Both the position numbers and the translations under genes were made by a program. Positions 54,192-63,995 of a DNA stretch of 64,000 nucleotides are shown here, in pieces. The stretch covers positions 238,887-302,886 of the forward strand of contig NZ_WODC01000004.1 in the NCBI RefSeq assembly GCF_009729555.1, in the 5' to 3' direction. Below the pieces are notes generated by a model. That model was not told the DNA's origin and did not search any database. It worked only from the letters and a program-made list of their open reading frames with translations. Each line of letters starts with the position of its first letter. Position 1 is the first letter of the stretch. Source of the DNA: Pseudodesulfovibrio alkaliphilus (GTDB lineage: Bacteria; Desulfobacterota; Desulfovibrionia; Desulfovibrionales; Desulfovibrionaceae).

Positions 54192-55412
54192 TTGGCTATC
54201 ACACCCCTTGATCAACTGACCGCAGGCATGGTTCTGGCCTGTGACCTGATGTCCCGTGACGGAAGGCTGCTCTTTCGGTCCGGCACCCAGTTGGAAGAGC
54301 GCCATGTGGAGCTTTTGCGCCGCGCTGGCGTGACAGGGGCCGAGGTGAAGCCCGGCCCCCAGACCCTGGGGCCGGAAAAACTCCGCGAAATAGAGGGATA
54401 TGTCCGCGATTTCTTTCTCTACGCCAATCCCGACTCGCCGCCCATCGTCGCCATGTTTCACTTGGCGCTGGAGATGACGGCCGCGGCCGTGTCGCAGGGG
54501 TGGGAGCTGCCCGACAGCAACACCCGCCGGGCCGCCAACGTGGAGCATATGCACGATCTCTTCCTGCGGGGGCTGGGCACCCCGGAGACCATCGTTCGCC
54601 ACGAAACCGAGCTGGCGAGCTTTCCCGACATCTATTTCCGCATCCGGCAGGTGCTGGAAGACGAAAGCGCCTCGGCCGAGCGCATCGCCAAGGTGGTGGG
54701 CACGGACATGAGCCTTTCGGCCAAGCTCATCAAGCTGGTCAACAGTCCGCTCTACGGGCTGTCCCAACCTCTGGACTCCATCAGCCGGGCCGTGGCCCTG
54801 GTGGGAGCCAAGGAACTGTCCATCCTCGCGCTGGGCATCTCGGCCATCAATTATTTCAGGGATATTCCGCCGGAGTTGGTGGACATGCGCAGCTTCTGGC
54901 GACACTCCATCACCTGCGGCATCTTTGCCAAGATTCTGGCCGGAACCCAGACCGGACTCTCGCCCGAGCGCTGCTTCATCGCCGGACTGCTCCACGACGT
55001 GGGGCGGCTGATCCTGTTCAAGAAGCTGCCTTACGCCTCCACCGAGGCCATGCTCTTTGCCCGCGAAAACTCCATTCCCCTGGTGGAGGCCGAGCGAGCG
55101 GTCCTGGACTTCACCCACACCGACATCAGCCGTCCGCTGCTCGCGGCCTGGAAGTTTCCCGAGGAGCTTTCGGCCATGATCAACTACCACCACGACCCCA
55201 TGGACCACCCCAATCCGCTGGAGCCGGCAATCATTCATGTGGCCGACTGCCTGACCAACGCGGTGGAAATCGCCCAGGGCGGCATGTACGTGGTTCCGGG
55301 CGTGGATGAGCGCGTCTGGGAGCTGCTCGGGCTTGATGCCCGGGACGTGCTCGTTTCGGCCGCAGACAAGTACTGCGAGCAGATCGACAACATCATGGAA
55401 GCGTTCTTTTAG
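54192..55412 (+). CDS. HDOD-domain signalling protein
   Basis: A 406-residue protein with a TTG start, chosen because CGGAGG lies 5-6 bases upstream and the next in-frame ATG would cut the N-terminal domain. The N-terminal 50 residues (ITPLDQLTAGMVLACDLMSR, LFRSGTQLEERHVELLRRAG) match the DUF3391-like module of HD-GYP proteins. Residues 130-330 are HDOD: AERIAKVVGTDMSLSAKLIK, LVNSPLYGLSQPLDSISRAV, CFIAGLLHDVGRLILFKKLP, INYHHDPMDHPNP. HDOD proteins act in signalling and motility; none is known as an enzyme. It follows cheR. Confidence 0.9.
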   Translation: MAITPLDQLTAGMVLACDLMSRDGRLLFRSGTQLEERHVELLRRAGVTGAEVKPGPQTLGPEKLREIEGYVRDFFLYANPDSPPIVAMFHLALEMTAAAVSQGWELPDSNTRRAANVEHMHDLFLRGLGTPETIVRHETELASFPDIYFRIRQVLEDESASAERIAKVVGTDMSLSAKLIKLVNSPLYGLSQPLDSISRAVALVGAKELSILALGISAINYFRDIPPELVDMRSFWRHSITCGIFAKILAGTQTGLSPERCFIAGLLHDVGRLILFKKLPYASTEAMLFARENSIPLVEAERAVLDFTHTDISRPLLAAWKFPEELSAMINYHHDPMDHPNPLEPAIIHVADCLTNAVEIAQGGMYVVPGVDERVWELLGLDARDVLVSAADKYCEQIDNIMEAFF

Positions 55413-55553
55413 GCCCCTCGGCCGTCCCCTGGCCCCCTGGCCGGACGCCTCCCAGACCGGGTGGGCGTTCTTATCCCGTATTCATTTCCCCGCGTTGTTG
55501 CCGATGCTCTTTCGCGAAGCTTGCGGGGGGGCATGGCGAGGAGCGGGACGCTG

Positions 55554-55811
55554 TCAAAGACCGCCCGACGGGCGGAGAGGACGCGGCAGGAGAATGCGGC
55601 GCGAGGCAGGCGGGCGAGGGCTGCGCTTACGGTCTTTCCGCCCGGCATGTCCGTTCCGGGCGAGGCTGGGCGCATCCGGCCCGCCTTCAAGGGAGGCGAG
55701 GGACTCGGTCACTAGGTCGGCGTTGGGGGAGCCGGGGCGGGCGAGGCGCAGCAGGGTCAGCGCGGCCGCCAGGGTCAGTAGCAGCGCGGCCAAAGGGATG
55801 GCGTTGCACAT
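55554..55811 (-). CDS. Small membrane-anchored protein
   Basis: An 85-residue frame with an excellent Shine-Dalgarno (AAGGAGG, 6-7 bases before ATG 55811). Residues 5-24 (IPLAALLLTLAAALTLLRLA) form one membrane helix or signal anchor; the rest is Arg/Pro-rich (GRKDRKRSPRPPASRRILLP) and of low complexity. No family recognised. The start is well supported, the C-terminal half less so, because high-GC DNA gives open frames of this composition by chance. Confidence 0.5.
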   Translation of the reverse strand: MCNAIPLAALLLTLAAALTLLRLARPGSPNADLVTESLASLEGGPDAPSLARNGHAGRKDRKRSPRPPASRRILLPRPLRPSGGL

Positions 55812-55913
55812 GACGGGCCTCCTTCTTTGTTCCAGAGGACCAGACGCGGGTGACGGTTTGACGAAGGCGGGATGACGCTTGGGTGAAAGGCGTCGGTGCC
55901 GGGATCAGGCGGG

Positions 55914-56366
55914 TCAGGCGGAGTTTTTCTTTTTGGCCGGGCGCTTGAGCCGCTTGCCTGCGGCCAGGAGTTTGCGCAGTTGGGCGGCGGCTTCCACCGG
56001 GTCGTTTTCGTGGAGGAGAAACCGTTCCGTCGAGGTCTGGAAGTGCCAGCCAGCCGGGCGGGTCAGCAGCCTGGCTCCCCGTGAGCCGAGATACTCCAGG
56101 GCCTCGGACTCGGCGGCCACGCACTCCAGTCCGGCCAGCACGGCGCGGCGCTCGTCCATCTCGCGCAGACGGCTGGAAATCTCATAGGCCGAGCGCAGGA
56201 TGTCGTCCGGCTGGAGGTCCGTGGTTTTTTTGCGTCCGGAAAGATATCGTTGCAGTTCGTTGAGGTCTTCCTTGAGCTCCTTGACCTCGAACAGGGCCTT
56301 GTCTTTGGACTGATCAATGCTGTCGGTAAGTTGTTTGTAGATGGCGCGGAGTTTGCGTGTGGACAT
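55914..56366 (-). CDS. Hypothetical helical protein
   Basis: A 150-residue soluble protein. Residues 1-75 are strongly helical and charged (MSTRKLRAIYKQLTDSIDQS, VKELKEDLNELQRYLSGRKK, ILRSAYEISSRLREMDERRA), giving a likely coiled coil. The middle has RGARLLTRPAGWHFQTSTER, possibly beta, and the C-terminus is Lys/Arg-rich (AAGKRLKRPAKKKNS), which could bind nucleic acid. AGG lies just before the ATG. No family recognised. Confidence 0.72.
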   Translation of the reverse strand: MSTRKLRAIYKQLTDSIDQSKDKALFEVKELKEDLNELQRYLSGRKKTTDLQPDDILRSAYEISSRLREMDERRAVLAGLECVAAESEALEYLGSRGARLLTRPAGWHFQTSTERFLLHENDPVEAAAQLRKLLAAGKRLKRPAKKKNSA

Positions 56367-56478
56367 GTGACCTGCTTTCGCGTTGCGGTTGGTGGTCTGC
56401 TTCGCCTGTTGCCGTCAAGGCTAGCCCATTTTCGCGGCCCAATGCAACAGGTCGGGCCGGAAAAAACGTCTTTGCAGG

Positions 56479-56952
56479 TCAGGCTCTTGGTTCTTCCACC
56501 TCCACAAGGGCGGGCAGGATCAGGCCGAAGAAGGCGGGGTCCTGGCCGGTGAAGCGCCAGCCGAGCATCCCGGCGCACCCGGCGCAGAGCACGGCCTGCC
56601 ATGCGTATCCGGCAAACCAGGAGAACTCGGCCGTGGGCGGGCCGGAGGGCAGGATGTTACGGGCCGAGGCAAAGCAGCCGATCTCGAAGACATGGCCGTG
56701 GGGATTGAAGAACACATGACGGTGGGCGCCGCCCACGGTCACGGCCAGTTGCCGGGCCGTGACCACTGTGCGGCAGACGCGGCAGGCCAGCGCGGGCCGG
56801 GCCGGGTCCGGGAGGGTCTCGTTGCCCGGCGCGTTGTCCGGGGCTGCCGGGATGGTGTCATTCCGGTCCGCGGCCCCCGGCGCCTCCTTGAACAGGGCCG
56901 GCCTTGGGCCGGGCGGGAGGCCGGGGGTGCCAGTGTCTTGCCGCAGGTGCAT
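56479..56952 (-). CDS. Bacterial cereblon-type CULT-domain protein
   Basis: A 157-residue protein. Residues 1-52 are a Pro/Ala-rich disordered tail. Residues 55-152 match the CULT domain of cereblon: zinc pairs CRVC (57-60) and CAGC (123-126), GGAHRHVFFNPHGHVFEIGC, then TAEFSWFAGYAWQAVLCAGC and GMLGWRF. The three tryptophans of the cereblon thalidomide pocket have counterparts at W112, W118 and W132. CULT domains bind glutarimide/uracil-like ligands; the bacterial role is unknown. ATG 56952 is used; GTG 56970 is possible and neither has a strong RBS. The neighbours suggest no pathway. Confidence 0.85.
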   Translation of the reverse strand: MHLRQDTGTPGLPPGPRPALFKEAPGAADRNDTIPAAPDNAPGNETLPDPARPALACRVCRTVVTARQLAVTVGGAHRHVFFNPHGHVFEIGCFASARNILPSGPPTAEFSWFAGYAWQAVLCAGCAGMLGWRFTGQDPAFFGLILPALVEVEEPRA

Positions 56953-57124
56953 ACTCTTAGCATACGCCACTTAGGCGGGAAAATGAAGGGGTGGGGCCAA
57001 AGGGACACGCCACCGGCACATCCGGCGCTCATTTTTTACGCCAGCGAGGGAATGCGCCATGGCAGAGCGTTGCGGCCCAACGTAGCGTGTCATGTCTCTC
57101 TTTTGGCAAGGGGGCTCGCGGCCG

Positions 57125-57730
57125 TCACAAGGTCGAGCGGATCAGGGCCACGGCGATGGTCCACATGGTCAGGCAGACCACGGTGTCGAGCACGCGCCAG
57201 GTGGCCGGACGGCGAAAGAGGGGGGCGAGCATCCGCCCGCCCGCGCCCAGGAGCGCGAACCAGAGGGTGGAGGCCGTGACCGCGCCCAGGCCGAAGAGAT
57301 ACCGGCCCGAGCCCTCGAACCGGCCCGACAGGGAGCCCATGAGGACCACGGTGTCGAGGTAGACATGGGGGTTGAGCAGGGTCACGCCGAGGGTCAGGAG
57401 CAGGGTGCGCCGCAGCCCCGCAGGCGCTTTGCGGTCTGTGTTCAGCGAGCCGCCGCGCATGGCCGAGCGCAACGAGCCAAGGCCGTACCAGCCCAGAAAG
57501 GCGGCGCCGCCCCAGGCGGCCCCCTTGCCCAGAATCGGACTGGCGGCCACCAGCGTGCCCACCCCGGACACGCCCAGGCCGAGGAGCGCCCCGTCGCACA
57601 GGATGCAGACCAGGACCACGGGCAGAATGTGGTTGCTCCGCACCGCCTGGGTCAAAACAAAGGCGTTTTGCGCCCCGATGGCCACGATGAGCCCGCCGCC
57701 CATGGCGAATCCCTGAATGAAAGCCGACAT
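57125..57730 (-). CDS. argO: LysE/ArgO-family basic amino-acid exporter
   Basis: A 201-residue inner-membrane protein with six hydrophobic helices. FAMGGGLIVAIGAQNAFVLT is the family signature, followed by CILCDGALLGLGVSGVGTLV, GWYGLGSLRSAM, and TLGVTLLNPHVYLDTVVLMG. It exports arginine or lysine. ATG 57730 is preferred: GGAGGG lies about 10 bases upstream, too close to ATG 57739. It is divergent from a LysR regulator, the classical argO-argP arrangement, so basic amino acids probably induce it. Confidence 0.9.
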   Translation of the reverse strand: MSAFIQGFAMGGGLIVAIGAQNAFVLTQAVRSNHILPVVLVCILCDGALLGLGVSGVGTLVAASPILGKGAAWGGAAFLGWYGLGSLRSAMRGGSLNTDRKAPAGLRRTLLLTLGVTLLNPHVYLDTVVLMGSLSGRFEGSGRYLFGLGAVTASTLWFALLGAGGRMLAPLFRRPATWRVLDTVVCLTMWTIAVALIRSTL

Positions 57731-57827
57731 GTCTGCCATACCCTCCGTTGCGCATGGTGTAGGCGAGCACTGGCGACAAGGGAAACGCATTGTTTTCATC
57801 ATCCATAAGCTGTGCTAATGATCGCCC

Positions 57828-58721
57828 ATGCTGGACTACAAGTTGGTGGAGGCCCTGGCCGCAGTGGTGGCCGAGGGCGGGTTCGAGCGGGCAGGGCGGG
57901 TCCTGGGGCTGACCCAGTCGGCCGTGTCCCAACGGGTGAAGCAGTTGGAGGAGACGGCCGGGCGGGTGTTGCTGGTGCGCTCCTCGCCGCCGCGGCCCAC
58001 GCAGGCCGGGCGCGAGGTTATCGCCCTGCATCGTCGGGTGCGTCATCTGGAGAACGATCTGTGGGCCGGGCTGGGACGAGGCCGCGGCGGTATGCCGACC
58101 CTGGCTGTGGGCATCAACGCGGACAGTCTGGCCACCTGGTTTTTCCCGGCCCTTGACACCTTTCTGGACCGCGAACCCATGCTCCTGGACCTGCGGGTGG
58201 ACGATCAGGCCCGGACCCACGCCCTGCTGCGCGACGGCGAGGTGGCGGGCTGCGTCAGCGACCGGGCGACGCCCGTGCAGGGGTGCGCGGTCCACCTGCT
58301 GGGGGTCATGCGTTACCGGCTCTACGCCACTCCGTCCTTTCGGGAGCAATGGTTTCCCGCGGGCGTGACCAGGGAGGCCATGGGGCGGGCGCCGCTGCTC
58401 ATCTTCAACCGCAAGGACGCCATGCACACCGCACTCCTGAGCCAGGCCCTGGGGGGCGAGCCTGCAAGCTACGCCGCCTGGTATCTGCCCTCGTCAGAGC
58501 GATTTGCGCCGGTCATCGGCGCGGGCCGGGCCTGCGGCCTGTTGCCCGACGAGCAGGCGGCCGCGGCCACAGCCAGCGGCGAACTGGCGGACCTGCTGCC
58601 CGGTCATGTCCATACCGTGTGCCTCTTCTGGCACTGCTGGAATTTTGACGCCGGGATTCTGGGCCGGTTTACCGAGGCCCTGATAGCCGGAGCCCGCAGC
58701 CTCCTGGACAGGGGCGACTGA
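57828..58721 (+). CDS. argP: LysR-family regulator, ArgP/LysG type
   Basis: A 297-residue regulator. The N-terminal HTH is ArgP-like: LDYKLVEALAAVVAEGGFER, then AGRVLGLTQSAVSQRVKQLE. Further ArgP traits: LLVRSSPPRPTQAGREVIAL, LAVGINADSLATWFFPALD and LLIFNRKDAMHTAL. The LysR substrate domain fills residues 90-295. Start is ATG 57828. It is divergent from the exporter gene and probably activates it in response to lysine or arginine. Confidence 0.92.
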   Translation: MLDYKLVEALAAVVAEGGFERAGRVLGLTQSAVSQRVKQLEETAGRVLLVRSSPPRPTQAGREVIALHRRVRHLENDLWAGLGRGRGGMPTLAVGINADSLATWFFPALDTFLDREPMLLDLRVDDQARTHALLRDGEVAGCVSDRATPVQGCAVHLLGVMRYRLYATPSFREQWFPAGVTREAMGRAPLLIFNRKDAMHTALLSQALGGEPASYAAWYLPSSERFAPVIGAGRACGLLPDEQAAAATASGELADLLPGHVHTVCLFWHCWNFDAGILGRFTEALIAGARSLLDRGD

Positions 58722-58879
58722 TCGGCCAGGGCGCAAGCCCGGGAACCAGTTTCAAGAAGGCCGCAACAGAGCCGAAGCGATCACGGGACCTTTTTCTGAT
58801 TTGCCAATCCATGCAGCGGGTTGAGCTTTTGCATAGTCGGCTGTTTGTTCTGTCTGGTGTCCGATTTGGCTCGATGTGA

Positions 58880-60286
<1,407 letters not shown>

Positions 60287-60496
60287 GGCCGCCTCCTGGC
60301 TTGCGGTTGATGCGGGTCCATGCTCCCTTCTGGGTCATGGGGCGGCTGGTGTCAATGCCTGGGGCGCAGCGGTCCTTCTCCCTGCATTTCCTGTTGTCCC
60401 GGCCCCCGGTTGGCGCTATCGGTAGCGGATGGCCTGGGAGGGGCTCGGGCCGCGATCGTCAACACCTGCCTTCAACACCGTGAGGGTTAACGCGCC

Positions 60497-60985
60497 ATGA
60501 AGCGTCTGCTCAGGTACATCATCTCCCGCCAGGGGCTGCTGGTCGTCAATTTCGCCATTGTGGCGTTCATCGCCATCGTGGCCGTGGAATCGTGGGAACT
60601 GCTGACCGACACCGTTCACAATGCGGACGAGATCGGCGAGATCCTGGATGCGGTGGGCATCGTGCTCGTGGCCTGGGGCGTGGCCCTGGAGGAGCGCGCC
60701 ACCCTGATGAACGCCTTTGGCGCGTACAAGGAGGGGTGCCCGGAGTCCGAGGCCATGATCGACCGCGAGTGCCACATCTACGGCATGGCAGCCCTGCTGC
60801 TGGGCCTGTTCATGGAGGTGGCCGTGGAGCTGGTCAAGGTGCCGGATACGGTCATCAACACCTTTGGGATCGAACATGTGCTCTTTGGCGTGGGCATACT
60901 CTTCATGCTCGTGGCCGCGACCCTGCTCGGGCGCATGAATTATGAAATCCTGCGCATTGCGAAAACCGCCTGCCAGACGGCGTGA
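60497..60985 (+). CDS. Hypothetical membrane protein
   Basis: A 162-residue protein with four probable membrane helices: about 13-33 (LLVVNFAIVAFIAIVAVES), 48-66 (ILDAVGIVLVAWGVALEER), 95-115 (GMAALLLGLFMEVAVELVKV) and 124-145 (GIEHVLFGVGILFMLVAATL). The second and third are separated by an acidic loop with two cysteines (YKEGCPESEAMIDRECHIYG). No family recognised. The RBS is weak. A DUF2784 membrane gene follows 87 bases later. Confidence 0.75.
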   Translation: MKRLLRYIISRQGLLVVNFAIVAFIAIVAVESWELLTDTVHNADEIGEILDAVGIVLVAWGVALEERATLMNAFGAYKEGCPESEAMIDRECHIYGMAALLLGLFMEVAVELVKVPDTVINTFGIEHVLFGVGILFMLVAATLLGRMNYEILRIAKTACQTA

Positions 60986-61072
60986 CGCGATACGTTGGAA
61001 GGGGCGGAGAACCATGCCGAACAACGCCGGTCCTGTTTATGCCCGACCCCGTCGGGTCAACGGAGCTGCGCC

Positions 61073-61462
61073 ATGACCCCGCTGCTGGCCGATCTGATCC
61101 TGGCCGTGCACGTGCTTTTTGCTGCCTATAACGTGCTCGGGCTGGCCGTTGTCTGGATAGGCGCCATTGCCCGCTGGCGTTTTGTGGGCAACCGCTGGTT
61201 CCGCGGGACGCACCTTGCGGCCATGGGCATCGTGGTGGCCGAGGCCCTGCTGGGCCAGGACTGCCCGCTGACCATCTGGGAAAATCAGCTCAGGGCCGCG
61301 GCCGGACAGGGGCAATACGCCGAATCCTTCCTCAGCCACTGGGCCGAACGCTTCTTCTATTTCGACGCCCCGCCCGAGGTCTTCACCGTCATCTACGCGG
61401 CCTTCTTCGGGCTCATGGTCCTCTCAATCCGGCTCGTGCCGGTGCGCTGGCGAAAGGGCTGA
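61073..61462 (+). CDS. DUF2784 family membrane protein
   Basis: A 129-residue protein with three or four membrane segments: ADLILAVHVLFAAYNVLGLA, RFVGNRWFRGTHLAAMGIVV, and FTVIYAAFFGLMVLSIRLVP. The DUF2784 core includes EALLGQDCPLTIWENQLRAA and FLSHWAERFFYFDAPPEVFT. CGGAG precedes the ATG. Function unknown. It lies 40 bases upstream of the photolyase gene and may be co-transcribed with it. Confidence 0.85.
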   Translation: MTPLLADLILAVHVLFAAYNVLGLAVVWIGAIARWRFVGNRWFRGTHLAAMGIVVAEALLGQDCPLTIWENQLRAAAGQGQYAESFLSHWAERFFYFDAPPEVFTVIYAAFFGLMVLSIRLVPVRWRKG

Positions 61463-61502
61463 CCCCGGCCCGGAGCCGGATGCGCCAACCACAGGAGATG
61501 TC

Positions 61503-62840
61503 ATGCTGGTCAATCCCGCCCGTATCCACCGCCTCAATGCCGCGCCACATGTTCCCGGCCCCATCCTCTACTGGATGAGCCGCGACCAGCGCACGGCCGA
61601 CAACTGGGGGCTCCTCCACGCCCGCGAGCTGGCCGGGCGCGATCATCCCCTGGTGGTCTGCTTCTGTCTGGTGCCCGACTATCCGGGGGCCACCCTGCGC
61701 CACTACGATTTCATGCTCTCCGGCCTGGCCCGTGTGGAGGCGGATCTGGCCGCGCTGGGCATTCCCTTTATTCTGCGCCGTGGCGACCCGGGTGTGGTCA
61801 TTCCCCGGCTGGTTGCCGAACTCGGCGCGGGCGGCGTGGTCACGGACTTCGACCCCCTGCGCATCAAGCAGGGCTGGCAGCGGGCCGTGGCCCTGGCCCT
61901 GCCCGTGGCGCTGATGGAAGTGGACGGCCACAACGTGGTCCCGGCCCGGCAGGTGTCGCCGAAGCAGGAATACGCGGCCCGGACCATCCGGCCGAAAATT
62001 CACCGCCTGTTCGGAGAATATCTGGAGGAGTTCCCGGCTCTTGAGCCGCAGGCAGCGGCCGCCCCGAGCCAGCCACCCACGGATTGGGAGGCGCTTCGCG
62101 CCGGGCTGGATGTGGACGCTGCCGTGAGCCCCGTGGATCTCGTGGCGGGCGAAGACGCGGCCCGCGAAGCCCTGGCCCGGTTCGTGACCGACAGGCTGGC
62201 CGTCTATGCCGAACGGCGCAACGACCCCAATGCAGGGGCCACCTCCCGCCTCTCGGCCTATTTTCATTTCGGCCAGATCGCGCCCCAGCGGGCCGCCCTG
62301 GCCGCTGCTGCCTCGGGCCGGGGCGAGGGGCAGGCCGCGTTCCTGGAAGAGCTGGTGGTCCGGCGAGAGCTCTCGGACAACTTCTGTCTGCACAATCCGC
62401 ATCACGATACCCTGGCCGGGGCTCCTGTCTGGGCGCTCAAGACCCTGGACGAGCACCGGGCCGATCCGCGTCCGTATTGCTACTCCCGGGAGGAGTTCGA
62501 GGGGGCGCGGACCCATTCGCCGCTGTGGAACGCGGCCCAGAACGAGATGCGCCGCACCGGATTCATGCACGGCTACATGCGAATGTACTGGGCCAAGAAG
62601 ATCCTCGAATGGTCGTCCTCGCCCGAGGAGGCCCACGCCACGGCCCTGGCCCTGAACGACCGCTATCAACTGGACGGCCGCGATCCCAACGGCCATGTGG
62701 GCGTGCTCTGGTCCCTGGCCGGGCTCCACGACCGCCCCTGGAAGACCCGTCCGGTCTTTGGCTCGGTGCGCTACATGAACGAACGCGGCTGCCGCCGCAA
62801 GTTCGACGCGGACCGATACATCGAGCGCTGGGGAGGGTAG
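61503..62840 (+). CDS. phr: Class II CPD DNA photolyase
   Basis: A 445-residue flavoprotein; AGGAGA precedes the ATG. The N-terminal Rossmann-like domain opens with ILYWMSRDQRTADNWGLLHA, the class II signature. The FAD-binding half contains SRLSAYFHFGQIAPQRAALA, FLEELVVRRELSDNFCLHNP, FMHGYMRMYWAKKILEW, and NDRYQLDGRDPNGHVGVLWS. It repairs cyclobutane pyrimidine dimers using near-UV/blue light. Notable in an organism presumed anaerobic, though such genes are found in shallow or oxic-exposed sulfate reducers. Confidence 0.94.
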   Translation: MLVNPARIHRLNAAPHVPGPILYWMSRDQRTADNWGLLHARELAGRDHPLVVCFCLVPDYPGATLRHYDFMLSGLARVEADLAALGIPFILRRGDPGVVIPRLVAELGAGGVVTDFDPLRIKQGWQRAVALALPVALMEVDGHNVVPARQVSPKQEYAARTIRPKIHRLFGEYLEEFPALEPQAAAAPSQPPTDWEALRAGLDVDAAVSPVDLVAGEDAAREALARFVTDRLAVYAERRNDPNAGATSRLSAYFHFGQIAPQRAALAAAASGRGEGQAAFLEELVVRRELSDNFCLHNPHHDTLAGAPVWALKTLDEHRADPRPYCYSREEFEGARTHSPLWNAAQNEMRRTGFMHGYMRMYWAKKILEWSSSPEEAHATALALNDRYQLDGRDPNGHVGVLWSLAGLHDRPWKTRPVFGSVRYMNERGCRRKFDADRYIERWGG

Positions 62841-62915
62841 TCAATGGTCGGGTGGCAACCTCGGCGAGGGGCTCGGCCCGGCACGCCGGATTGCCCCGGC
62901 GATGCGGCGTCGGAG

Positions 62916-63335
62916 TTACCGTGCGCCGCGGGCGCAAAGGAACTCGGCGTAGGTCCGGTCGGTGCGCTGGAGGTGCTTGGTCATCCAGTCGCGCAGAAAA
63001 TCGTACACTTCAAGGTCGAGGATGTCGGTGTCCTGGCTGGCTCTTCGGAGAAAGTCGTGCACCTGGGCTGTCAGGCTTTCATGTTCGGCTATGTGGGGCT
63101 TGAGCAGATCTCCTGGATAGCCGTGCTCCACGAGCAAAGCCTCCTCATGGGCGAAGTGCTGTTCCGCATAGCGGGTCAGCTCGGCGAGTATGCCGAGGAC
63201 AGCCGCGCTGGCGTCGTCTTTGACGATGGACAGAAACAGCCGGTTGGTTATGGCCACCAACTCCTTGTGCTGCGCGTCAATGGACGGCACGCCCACCGAG
63301 TCCTCTTCGTTCCAGAGAATCTGATTCGTCCCCAT
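62916..63335 (-). CDS. Bacteriohemerythrin
   Basis: A 139-residue protein. ATG 63335 has GGGAGGG upstream; the longer frame to 63485 has no RBS. Di-iron ligands match the family: IDAQHKELV (His), HFAHEEALLVEHGYP (His and Glu), PHIAEHESL (His and His) and WMTKHLQRTD (His and Asp). It binds oxygen at a non-haem di-iron centre, for storage, sensing or scavenging in microaerobic conditions. It stands alone next to the tRNA fragment. Confidence 0.93.
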   Translation of the reverse strand: MGTNQILWNEEDSVGVPSIDAQHKELVAITNRLFLSIVKDDASAAVLGILAELTRYAEQHFAHEEALLVEHGYPGDLLKPHIAEHESLTAQVHDFLRRASQDTDILDLEVYDFLRDWMTKHLQRTDRTYAEFLCARGAR

Positions 63336-63505
63336 GTCCCCCCTCCCTTGTTCCCGCAAGGCCGATCCGCTTCCGACCCTTCCCCCCCCAATTCCACCAT
63401 ATCCCGAACGGTGCGGGCAGAGCAACCCGGGCGCATGTCCTATTCCGGCCCGATCAGTATAAAAGACGGAGATCATGGGCATCAAAGTTCAAGGCCTGTC
63501 CACGC

Positions 63506-63543
63506 AAAAGAAAAACGGGCTACAGCATAAACTGTAACCCGTT
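63506..63543 (-). terminator. Terminator of the disrupted tRNA-Glu locus
   Basis: A stem of AACGGG.TACAG with CTGTA.CCCGTT (63514-63543, one mismatch) and a 6-base loop. On the minus strand it is followed by TTTTTCTTTT. It lies 10 bases past the 3' end of the tRNA-Glu fragment, where the tRNA transcript would end. Confidence 0.85.
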
Positions 63544-63552
63544 GTATTTACT

Positions 63553-63597
63553 TGGCGTCCCCAAGGGGGTTTGAACCCCTGTTGCCGGCGTGAGAGG
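63553..63597 (-). other. Attachment site: 3' fragment of tRNA-Glu (CTC)
   Basis: On the minus strand these 45 bases read from the anticodon loop (CCTCTCACGCC, anticodon CTC) through the T arm (AGGGG-TTCAAAC-CCCCT) and 3' acceptor strand (TGGGGAC) to the CCA end. The 5' half is absent: sequence beyond 63597 does not continue into the anticodon stem or D arm, and no matching 5' acceptor strand occurs in the following 400 bases. A 3' tRNA fragment with a flanking terminator is the usual scar of an integrated element, so this is one attachment site. Confidence 0.8.
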
Positions 63598-63765
63598 GTA
63601 TACTGAAAACCACGGAAGGCCGCTTACCCACGTGATTTCAGCAGTTTGCAAACGCCACCAACGCCACGAAAAGCACGTTTGACACGCATGGAGCCACGGA
63701 CGAGCCACGTGGAAATGGGCCTCCTTTGCAATCTCAGTCGTAGCCACCGGCTTTCAAATAATTGT

Positions 63766-63794
63766 TGACGACATCTATTCTTTATGCTATTATA
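63766..63794 (+). promoter_or_regulatory. Putative sigma-70 promoter in the element
   Basis: TTGACG (63766-63771), a 17-base spacer and TATTAT (63789-63794) in AT-rich DNA, reading toward the partial gene at 63961. The alternative -10 TATAAT at 63792 would give a 20-base spacer. Confidence 0.6.
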
Positions 63795-63815
63795 ATATAT
63801 AGAAAAGAGGTTAAC

Positions 63816-63995
63816 ATGGCCACCTGCACCATTTCTCATAACGACTTTGTGTCTTTCTTGGGCCCCAAGGTACGAGACCTCTGCACGGCAACAACCACAC
63901 TTTTTCTCTTTAAGTATTTGATTTATTATGCTATTCTTTCTTCATTCAAAGGAGGAAGGCATGGCTATTCGGCAGAAAGGACCTCGGTTGGGTGA
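63816..63995 (+). CDS. Possible small protein in the element
   Basis: A 59-codon frame opening MATCTISHNDFVSFLGPKVR with GAGG before the ATG. Its middle is hydrophobic (TLFLFKYLIYYAILSSF), giving one possible membrane helix. It overlaps the start of the next gene in another frame by 35 bases, and its last 17 codons would be read through that gene's RBS. It may be real, a leader, or chance. Confidence 0.25.
   Translation: MATCTISHNDFVSFLGPKVRDLCTATTTLFLFKYLIYYAILSSFKGGRHGYSAERTSVG

Noticed and set aside
63553..63597. Complete tRNA-Glu gene
   Set aside because: Only the anticodon-loop-to-CCA part is present. The D arm, anticodon 5' stem and a matching 5' acceptor strand are missing, so it is a fragment.
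63610..63715. CRISPR-like or tandem repeat near the att site
   Set aside because: The GCCAC(G) copies are short, irregularly spaced and partly overlapping. They do not form spacer-repeat units.
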